From Proteobacteria bacterium SPGG2 (GTDB lineage Bacteria; Pseudomonadota; Gammaproteobacteria; Acidiferrobacterales; SPGG2), in NCBI GenBank assembly GCA_001643475.1, contig LXTK01000261.1, forward strand, positions 1 to 6,479: 6,479 nt of DNA, read 5' to 3'. A model generated the notes under the pieces. The model was not told where the DNA came from. It saw nothing but the letters and a program-made list of their open reading frames with translations, and did no database searches. A program made the position numbers and the translations under genes. Positions 1 to 5,102 of this stretch are shown piece by piece. The stretch's first letter is position 1. Each line of letters starts with the position of its first letter.

Positions 1-31
1 TCTTCAGGTCAATCGCTGGAATCAGAAGCAT
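1..31 (-). CDS. hisA: N-terminal start of a HisA-like gene (partial, runs off left edge)
   Basis: Reading the minus strand after the polA stop, an ATG at 31-29 opens a frame that reads MLLIPAIDLK up to the window edge. This matches the N-terminus usual for proteobacterial HisA, the (beta-alpha)8-barrel isomerase of histidine biosynthesis that converts ProFAR to PRFAR. The Asp of the IDLK strand is the conserved catalytic-base position in that family. A purine-rich AAGGA lies at 46-42, ten bases before the ATG, which is a usable though slightly long Shine-Dalgarno spacing. The gene begins 16 bp after the polA stop on the same strand, so co-transcription with polA is likely. Only ten residues are visible. 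The short motif is characteristic, but a HisA paralogue or a related barrel such as HisF (which usually starts differently) cannot be excluded. Confidence 0.6.
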   Translation of the reverse strand, partial: MLLIPAIDLK

Positions 32-47
32 CGGCGGGCGGTCCTTA

Positions 48-2753
48 TCAATGTGCCTCATCCCAATTCTTGCCTACTCCCACGTCCACCTTCAAGGGCA
101 CGCTGAGCTCGGCCGCCGCCTCCATCTGTGCCACGACCACGGCCTGCAGATCCGCGATCGCGTCCTCGGCCACTTCGAAAACCAGCTCGTCGTGCACCTG
201 CATGATCATGCGCGCCGCGGCTCCGCTTTCTTCGAGCCATCGGTGCAGTGTAATCATGGCGCGTTTGATGATGTCCGCCGCGGTACCCTGCATGGGCGCA
301 TTAATGGCAGCGCGCTCCGCATATTGTCGGCGCGCGTGGTTACTGGCATTGATGTCTTGTGCGTAGAGCCGTCGACCGAATACCGTTTCGACGAAACCCT
401 GTTCACGCGCTTGCACCCGCGTTCGGTCCATAAAGTCTTTGACGCCCGGGTAGCGCGTGAAGTAAAGATTGACGTACTCCTGCGCGGTCGTGCGATCGAT
501 CTTTAGTTGACGTCCCAATCCGAACGCGGACATACCGTAGATCAGACCGAAATTGATCGCCTTAGCATTACGTCGCTGCTCATCGGTAACAGAATCGAGC
601 TCAACGTTGAAAACCTCGGCGGCAGTGGCGCGATGCACATCGGTGCCTTGGGCGAAGGCCTGTTGCAAACCGACATCGCCGGAGAGGTGCGCCACAATGC
701 GTAGCTCGATCTGAGAATAATCAGCCGATAGCATGGTAAAGCCCTTATCACAGATAAATGCCTGGCGGATGCGCCGCCCTTCAGCCGTGCGCACAGGAAT
801 GTTTTGCAAGTTAGGATCGCTAGAGGATAGACGACCGGTCGCGGCCACCGCCTGATGATAGCTAGTGTGAACCCGGCCGGTGTCGGCATTGATCATCTCC
901 GGTAACTTGTCCGTGTAAGTGGATCTCAGCTTGCTCATGCTGCGATGTTCGAGAATAAGTCTGGGCAGGGGGTAGTCTTCAGCCAACTCTTGCAGCACAT
1001 CTTCAGCCGTCGATGGTTGACCCTTGGGGGTCTTTTTTAGCACAGGTAAACCGAGCTTTTGGTAAAGGATTTCCTGGATCTGTTTTGGCGAATCCAAATT
1101 AAAGGGCTGTCCAGCAACATCGTGGGCTTCCTGTTCGAGCTCTAACATACGCTGCCCGAGCTCACCGCCTTGACGCCGCAACATGTCGGCATCGATCTTT
1201 ACGCCGGTGCGCTGCATAGTCACTAAAACCGATACCAATGGCATCTCAATCTCTTGGAAAAGTTTTTCAAGCGACGATATCTGCTGCAGCTTCGGCCACA
1301 GCGATTCGTGTAGTCGTAACGTTACATCGGCATCTTCGGCCGCGTAGGGCGCGGCCTGCTCGATACCGACCTCGCTGAAATTGATTTGACCTTTACCCTT
1401 GCCAGCAACATCCTCATATTTGAGTGTTTTGTAGCCAAGGTATTTCAATGCGAGACTATCCATATCGTGGCGCGAGGCAGTGCTGTTAAGCACATACGAC
1501 TCGAGCATGGTGTCGTAATCAACGCCTGCAAGGTCGATACCGTAGCGGGCAAATATGATCATGTCGTACTTGGGATTCTGGCCGACCTTAATCTGGCGAG
1601 GGTCCTCGAGAAGTGGTTTCAGTTTGTTTAACACAAGCGCGCGATCTAGTTGCTGGGGGGCGCCGGGATAGACGTGGCCAAGTGGTACATAGGCACCGCT
1701 ACCCACCGTGTCGGTGAAAGAAATGCCTACAAGTTCGGCAGTCATAGCATCGAGACTCGTAGTCTCAGTGTCAATAGCAAATAACTTGCTCGCCTTTAGT
1801 CGTTTGATCCACGCGTCTAGACTACCTTCATCTAATACCGTGTCATATTGGCCAGCCGCCTTGGTGGCGGTCTGTGGCTGTTCTGCGCCGCCTAGTTCCG
1901 CCAACCAATTCTTGAACTCTAACTCGGCGAAGATCTTTCTTAGTTCTGTTTCACCTTGAGGTTGCCGCTTAAGGTCGGTCGGTTTGTGATCGAGCGCTAC
2001 ATCACACTTGATGGTAGTGAGCCTTCGAGACAGTGGAAGTTGCTCGAGCGATGCCCGCAGATTCTCTCCAATTTTGCCACCGACAGCATCAGCATTAGCG
2101 ATAATCTCATCGAGCGAGCCATATTCTTCTAACCACTTGGCGGCAGTCTTGGGGCCAACCTTGGGAACGCCGGGGACGTTATCCACCGTATCGCCGATAA
2201 GGGCGAGATAATCGATGATGCGTTCGGGGGGTACGCCGAACTTCTGCTTTACGCCCGCACTATCTAATTGAGCATCGTTCATCGTATTGATTAGGGTCAC
2301 ATGCTCGTTGACCAACTGCGCCATATCCTTGTCACCAGTGGAGATTAATGTATCGAGTCCAGCATCGGTCGCCTGTGCCGCCAAGGTGCCAATAACGTCA
2401 TCGGCCTCGACGCCTTCTACTATAAATAGTGGTAACCCCATAGCACGGACAATGTCGAAAACAGGCTTGACCTGTGCCCTGAGCTCGTCGGGCATAGCCG
2501 GTCGATTGGCCTTGTACTCCGGAAATAATTCGTCGCGAAAAGTCTTGCCCTTGGCATCGAATACCACCGCCACATAAGCAGGGTCATAGTCGACTAACAG
2601 TTTGCGCAACATGTTAGCGGTGCCATACACCGCGCCAGTAGGATCGCCACGCGAATTCGTGAACTGTGGCATGGCATGGTAGGCACGGTACAGATAGGAC
2701 GAACCATCGACCAGCATCAGTAGCTTGTTTCTTGGCGTAGTCTTATCGTTCAT
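48..2753 (-). CDS. polA: DNA polymerase I, full length with all three domains
   Basis: A 901-residue DNA polymerase I, close to the usual 900-930. It fills gaps in excision repair and replaces RNA primers during lagging-strand synthesis. The 5' nuclease domain (about 11-290) carries the acidic motifs EADD (116-119), GDKD (140-143) and GDTVDN (187-192), followed by the helix-hairpin-helix PKVGPKTA. The 3'-5' proofreading domain (about 303-490) keeps its metal ligands: DTE at 328-330, NPKYD at 393-397 and YAAED at 470-474, so editing should be active. In the polymerase domain, motif A is DYSQIE (678-683). Motif B runs from R728 through K731, F735 and Y739, with Phe at the position that sets dideoxynucleotide discrimination in E. 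coli. Motif C is VHDE (853-856). The ATG at 2753 gives the expected lead-in to LVDGSSYLYRAYHA; its Shine-Dalgarno is weak (CGAG about eight bases upstream). No frameshift or missing residue was found. Confidence 0.98.
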   Translation of the reverse strand: MNDKTTPRNKLLMLVDGSSYLYRAYHAMPQFTNSRGDPTGAVYGTANMLRKLLVDYDPAYVAVVFDAKGKTFRDELFPEYKANRPAMPDELRAQVKPVFDIVRAMGLPLFIVEGVEADDVIGTLAAQATDAGLDTLISTGDKDMAQLVNEHVTLINTMNDAQLDSAGVKQKFGVPPERIIDYLALIGDTVDNVPGVPKVGPKTAAKWLEEYGSLDEIIANADAVGGKIGENLRASLEQLPLSRRLTTIKCDVALDHKPTDLKRQPQGETELRKIFAELEFKNWLAELGGAEQPQTATKAAGQYDTVLDEGSLDAWIKRLKASKLFAIDTETTSLDAMTAELVGISFTDTVGSGAYVPLGHVYPGAPQQLDRALVLNKLKPLLEDPRQIKVGQNPKYDMIIFARYGIDLAGVDYDTMLESYVLNSTASRHDMDSLALKYLGYKTLKYEDVAGKGKGQINFSEVGIEQAAPYAAEDADVTLRLHESLWPKLQQISSLEKLFQEIEMPLVSVLVTMQRTGVKIDADMLRRQGGELGQRMLELEQEAHDVAGQPFNLDSPKQIQEILYQKLGLPVLKKTPKGQPSTAEDVLQELAEDYPLPRLILEHRSMSKLRSTYTDKLPEMINADTGRVHTSYHQAVAATGRLSSSDPNLQNIPVRTAEGRRIRQAFICDKGFTMLSADYSQIELRIVAHLSGDVGLQQAFAQGTDVHRATAAEVFNVELDSVTDEQRRNAKAINFGLIYGMSAFGLGRQLKIDRTTAQEYVNLYFTRYPGVKDFMDRTRVQAREQGFVETVFGRRLYAQDINASNHARRQYAERAAINAPMQGTAADIIKRAMITLHRWLEESGAAARMIMQVHDELVFEVAEDAIADLQAVVVAQMEAAAELSVPLKVDVGVGKNWDEAH

Positions 2754-2858
2754 AGAATAAACTCGGAAGTGTCAGTCCCGCGCGCGTCCGCCCGGGTACC
2801 CTTATTATGCCCTGATCCAGCCTTGAGAGCGGCAACCACAACACGGGTTATTAATGCC

Positions 2859-2864
2859 ACTATA
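2859..2864 (-). promoter_or_regulatory. Weak candidate -10 element for polA
   Basis: On the minus strand this reads TATAGT, five of six matches to the sigma-70 -10 consensus. The best upstream partner is ATGACC (four of six to TTGACA) at a rather long 19-bp spacing. Initiation here would leave a leader of about 100 bases before the polA ATG. A second possible -10, CATAAT at 2809-2804, is closer to the gene but has no acceptable -35. The assignment is tentative. Confidence 0.22.
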
Positions 2865-3067
2865 CCGTTAGCGAAGCTCATGAGGTCATTGGAATCACTA
2901 TCGATGCGCTACCTTCATTCTTGCCATGGTGTTTACCGTAGGATTCGCCGCGATGGCGCATCCGAACTAGACGAAGACAATCCCATAAAAGCTTCGGTCA
3001 TTTTCTATTCGCAGAGTTACGCGATCGAGCGAATTCAGACATGGTGCGTTAGAGTCCACCCCGAGTC

Positions 3068-3110
3068 GGCTGATCCTATTCAAGAGGCTCTCGACGAATA
3101 GGATGCAGCC
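3068..3110. repeat. Long imperfect inverted repeat (hairpin), 14-bp stem with one bulged base
   Basis: The left arm 3068-3081 (GGCTGATCCTATTC) pairs with the right arm 3096-3110. Nine contiguous pairs (ATCCTATTC with GAATAGGAT) are followed, after one bulged G at 3105, by five more (GGCTG with CAGCC). The 14-base loop can form a further three-pair GAG/CTC stem. No run of T follows on either strand, so it does not look like an intrinsic terminator. It could be a structured small RNA, a protein-binding site or a remnant of a palindromic repeat element. The pairing is directly visible; the role is unknown. Confidence 0.6.
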
Positions 3111-3228
3111 CTCGCCCACACAACCGGGCCCAAGAAATCGACGACTATTCAGCCCGCCATCGCCCCTTTTTACGACAAGCTTCGAGCTCACGCCCTAACG
3201 GCATGACCGGCAACATCAAGATTCGTCG

Positions 3229-3238
3229 CGTTTAAACG
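3229..3238. promoter_or_regulatory. Perfect 10-bp palindrome overlapping the putative -35 of the deacetylase gene
   Basis: CGTTTAAACG is a perfect palindrome that encloses the TTTAAA proposed as the -35 hexamer of the downstream promoter. A protein binding it would compete with RNA polymerase, so it is a candidate operator. No known regulator consensus was matched, and a 10-bp palindrome can also occur by chance. Confidence 0.25.
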
Positions 3239-3258
3239 TTAGCATTTGTCGATATAAT
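3231..3258 (+). promoter_or_regulatory. Candidate sigma-70 promoter for the deacetylase gene
   Basis: A perfect TATAAT at 3253-3258 is preceded, with a 16-bp spacer, by TTTAAA at 3231-3236 (four of six matches to TTGACA). Transcription would be expected to start around 3264-3266, at or just beside the first ATG (3266) of the deacetylase reading frame. That would make the message leaderless, or give it a leader of only a few bases if the ATG at 3272 is used. No Shine-Dalgarno sequence stands before either ATG, which agrees with this reading. Confidence 0.5.
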
Positions 3259-3265
3259 CACGGCT

Positions 3266-4203
3266 ATGGTTATGCAGGTATACATCGGCGAAAATCTTGC
3301 CCGCTACGGTTTCGGTGAGGGCATCCATTTGGTCCGGATCGCATGGATGCGTTTTGGCGTGAAGCCGTCAAACGGGGGCTCGATAAGCGTGCTCGCGTTG
3401 CCATCCCCGCCAGTTGCTCGCAAGAAGAGATCCTTCAATTTCACACCCGGGAATATGTCGATCGAGTAAAACAACAGTCGATCACCGGTAGCGGCTATTT
3501 GGACTACGGCGACACACCGGCCTTCAAGGGCGTATTCGAAGCGACTTCCTACGTTGTTGGTTCCGGCTTGAATAGCTTGGTTCACATCATGTCAGGTGAT
3601 AGCCCACGCATTTTCGTACCCATCGCAGGGTTACATCATGCGCGTAGGGATTCGGCAGCAGGATTTTGTGTGTTCAACGACCCCGGGGTGTTGATCGAAG
3701 CGCTACGTGGCCAATATGGGTTGAAGCGGGTGGCCTACGTAGATATCGACGCCCATCATGGTGATGGGGTGTTCTATGCCTTTGAGGAAGATCCCGATCT
3801 CATCTTCGCCGATATTCATGAAGACGGACGCTTTCTTTACCCTGGGACCGGTTTCGCGCATGAAACCGGCAAGGGTGCAGCCAAAGATACCAAGTTGAAC
3901 ATCCCCATGATGCCGGGAGCCGATGATGAAGCGTTCCATCGGGTGTGGCCACAACTCGAGGAATTCGTGCGTGCCGCCAAACCGGAAATCATCTTATTAC
4001 AGGCCGGTGCCGATAGCATCAAGGGTGACCCCATCACGCATATGCAGTTCACACCGGCTGCCCATGGTCATGCCGCTAAACGTCTATGCGCTATCGCTGA
4101 TGAATTCTGTCAGGGTAGGATTATCGCTATGGGCGGTGGTGGCTACAACCGTACCAACTTGGGATTGGCATGGAGCGCGGTGGTAGAAGCAATGCTTGAG
4201 TGA
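3266..4203 (+). CDS. Histone deacetylase/AcuC-family lysine deacetylase, with a frameshift near the 5' end
   Basis: A zinc-dependent deacetylase of the arginase/deacetylase fold, about 312 residues when the two frames are joined, a normal bacterial length. Family members remove acetyl groups from lysines (AcuC acts on acetyl-CoA synthetase) or from acetylpolyamines; the substrate here is unknown. The N-terminal 19 codons (from ATG 3266) end in ARYGFGEG. The expected continuation, HPFGPDR and onward, lies in the neighbouring frame from 3322. In joined numbering the active site is complete: paired catalytic His 124-125 (GLHHARRD), zinc ligands Asp162 and His164 (DIDAHHGDG) and Asp250 (AGADSIKGD), and catalytic Tyr294 (GGGGYN). 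YGDTPAF supplies the usual substrate-rim Asp. If the frameshift is real, translation could restart at ATG 3343 and give a 286-residue protein lacking the first strand and the GHP-containing loop. That ATG has no good Shine-Dalgarno. The gene is divergent from polA and convergent with the cyclase gene. Confidence 0.85.
3317..3324 (+). other. Frameshift point in the deacetylase gene (one base missing)
   Basis: The upstream frame reads GAG GGC at 3317-3322 and then goes out of register. The downstream frame reads CAT CCA TTT GGT CCG GAT CGC from 3322. Adding a single C beside C3322 (GGC to GGCC) joins both into one continuous protein with the family's conserved GEGHPFGPDR segment. The sequence context does not form a classical X-XXY-YYZ slippery heptamer. 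A sequencing or assembly error, or a recent mutation, is therefore more likely than programmed frameshifting. Confidence 0.85.
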
Positions 4204-4205
4204 TC

Positions 4206-4218
4206 AAGCCAGCGGCTT
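4206..4218. terminator. Short hairpin in the convergent gene gap, possible weak bidirectional terminator
   Basis: AAGCC-AGC-GGCTT is a perfect five-pair inverted repeat with a three-base loop. It lies just after the deacetylase stop (4201-4203) and touches the cyclase stop (4220-4218). It has no T-run on either side, so intrinsic termination would be weak at best. The position between two converging genes is the main reason for listing it. Confidence 0.25.
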
Positions 4219-4967
4219 CAACCAGCAACTACCGAATTGCGCCCTAATTCCTTGGCTCGGTAAAGCGCACGATCGGCGCGTGATACGAGCTGCTCTAGGT
4301 CCTCGCCCTTCTCGAAGAGTACAGCACCGATACTTATCGTCAGCTTCACCTTTTGGTTGCCGATATCGAATTCGCTTTCACTGACTTGCTGACGGATGCG
4401 CTCGGTAAGCGTAGACGTTTCCTCAAGCCCAGTTTCGGACATCACCAGCAAGAATTCTTCACCACCGTAGCGACCGATTTTGTCTGGTAGACGTAACGCC
4501 TCGGTTAGGATGGCAGCGACACCCTGTAATACACGATCACCCGCCTTGTGGCCGTGCGTATCATTCACTTCCTTAAAGTAGTCGACATCGACCATGGCCA
4601 CTGACAATGGATGCCCGTAGCGTTCCGCATGCGCCATGGCTTCGAGCACGCTGATCGTAATACCACGGCGATTGCGCGTGCCGGTAAGGAAGTCGGTGAT
4701 TGCCTGCTCGCCGAGTTCATTCGCACGGCGCTCGGCAAACTGGCGTATGTCGTATTCACGCTTAATCGGCGCCGCCACCAACCAATAGATCGGTGGCGCG
4801 ATAAGCACCGACAGCACCCCGGCGTCGACTAGCATGAGACCAATGGAATGTCTTATGTAGCCAAGATACATGAGTACCGACATGATAAGGAGCTCGGCAC
4901 AAAAGGTGACAGCGACGATAGCGAGCATCGCCCGTGCGGCAGAGATCACCCCAGTATTGGCCTTCAC
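4218..4967 (-). CDS. Membrane-anchored diguanylate cyclase (GGDEF domain)
   Basis: It makes the second messenger c-di-GMP from two GTP at the inner membrane. From the GTG at 4967 the protein has 249 residues. Two hydrophobic segments (about 9-33 and 43-66), joined by a very short loop, anchor it; no separate sensor domain is visible. A charged linker leads to the GGDEF domain, which opens with TDFLTGTRNRRG (about 91-102). It has the Mg-binding VDVDYFKEVND segment, the catalytic GGEEF (168-172) and, five residues before it, an intact RLPD inhibitory RxxD site (159-162), so product feedback is expected. I chose GTG 4967 because GGAGG lies eight bases upstream (4980-4976). An in-frame GTG at 4997 would add ten residues but has no Shine-Dalgarno. 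It follows uvrD on the same strand after a gap of about 135 bp that has its own promoter-like element. Confidence 0.93.
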   Translation of the reverse strand: MKANTGVISAARAMLAIVAVTFCAELLIMSVLMYLGYIRHSIGLMLVDAGVLSVLIAPPIYWLVAAPIKREYDIRQFAERRANELGEQAITDFLTGTRNRRGITISVLEAMAHAERYGHPLSVAMVDVDYFKEVNDTHGHKAGDRVLQGVAAILTEALRLPDKIGRYGGEEFLLVMSETGLEETSTLTERIRQQVSESEFDIGNQKVKLTISIGAVLFEKGEDLEQLVSRADRALYRAKELGRNSVVAG

Positions 4968-4975
4968 GCCATGGG

Positions 4976-4980
4976 CCTCC
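4976..4980 (-). promoter_or_regulatory. Shine-Dalgarno site that decides the cyclase start
   Basis: GGAGG on the minus strand, eight bases before the GTG at 4967-4965. It is the only strong ribosome binding site near the 5' end of the gene and lies downstream of the longer GTG start at 4997, which argues for the shorter protein. Confidence 0.6.
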
Positions 4981-5003
4981 AAAGCAGTCGAGTGCACCGG
5001 ATA

Positions 5004-5023
5004 CTGTCATAACCATCTGACAG
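5004..5023. promoter_or_regulatory. Dyad (6-bp arms, 8-base spacer) in the cyclase leader
   Basis: CTGTCA at 5004-5009 and TGACAG at 5018-5023 form a perfect inverted repeat around an 8-base spacer. It lies between the putative promoter and the Shine-Dalgarno site of the cyclase gene. It could be an operator for a dimeric repressor or a small RNA hairpin in the leader. The CTGT/ACAG ends recall a LexA box, but they are 12 bases apart rather than 8. Confidence 0.35.
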
Positions 5024-5041
5024 ATATACCTTATCTCAATA

Positions 5042-5071
5042 TATATAGCCTATCGGCGATATTTGAGTCAA
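5042..5071 (-). promoter_or_regulatory. Candidate sigma-70 promoter for the cyclase gene
   Basis: On the minus strand TTGACT (5071-5066, five of six to the -35 consensus) is followed after 18 bp by TATATA (5047-5042, four of six to the -10). The surrounding DNA is clearly more AT-rich than the flanking genes. Transcription would start near 5035, leaving a leader of about 70 bases that contains the 5004-5023 dyad. It suggests the cyclase can be transcribed independently of uvrD. Confidence 0.45.
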
Positions 5072-5102
5072 AAAATGTGGGCAACTTAAGGTACTGCGGC
5101 GG

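Larger units (their letters stand above)
2754..3265. other. Intergenic region of about 510 bp between divergent polA and the deacetylase gene
   Basis: No convincing protein gene is visible here. Two open frames exist: a GTG-started plus-strand frame of 110 codons (2769-3101) and a minus-strand frame of 74 codons (3191-2967). Neither has a clear ribosome binding site, a recognisable motif or a family-like composition. The stretch does hold an imperfect 14-bp hairpin (3068-3110), a 10-bp palindrome (3229-3238), a promoter-like element facing the deacetylase gene, and GC-rich palindromic sequence (CCCGGGTACCC near 2791-2801) that would lie in the polA leader. It is long for a simple divergent promoter region, so an unrecognised small RNA or a decayed gene remains possible. 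Confidence 0.6.

Noticed and set aside
51..506. 151-codon open frame on the plus strand opposite the 3' end of polA
   Set aside because: It is a shadow of polA codons; the opposite strand carries the conserved polymerase motif C and the C-terminus, and the plus-strand product resembles no family.
2769..3101. 110-codon GTG-started plus-strand frame in the polA/deacetylase gap
   Set aside because: It has no ribosome binding site, no recognisable domain, starts 16 bp from the polA start on the other strand, and ends inside the hairpin; not supported as a gene.
2967..3191. 74-codon minus-strand frame in the same gap
   Set aside because: No Shine-Dalgarno, no recognisable motif, and it spans the hairpin; kept only as a possibility within the intergenic entry.
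3317..3324. Programmed -1 ribosomal frameshift
   Set aside because: No slippery heptamer is present and re-pairing of the Gly and Glu tRNAs one base back would be poor; an indel artefact or mutation explains the break more simply.
5004..5023. LexA (SOS) box next to uvrD
   Set aside because: The ends read CTGT and ACAG, but with 12 bases between them instead of 8, and the site is downstream of uvrD rather than at its promoter.
5072..5077. T-run behind uvrD as an intrinsic terminator
   Set aside because: The six T residues on the minus strand are not preceded by a GC-rich hairpin, and they merge with a better -35-like TTGACT.
4968..5100. c-di-GMP riboswitch in front of the cyclase gene
   Set aside because: The leader is short and AT-rich, and I could not find the paired helices and conserved loop of the GEMM motif; only a simple 6-bp dyad is present.
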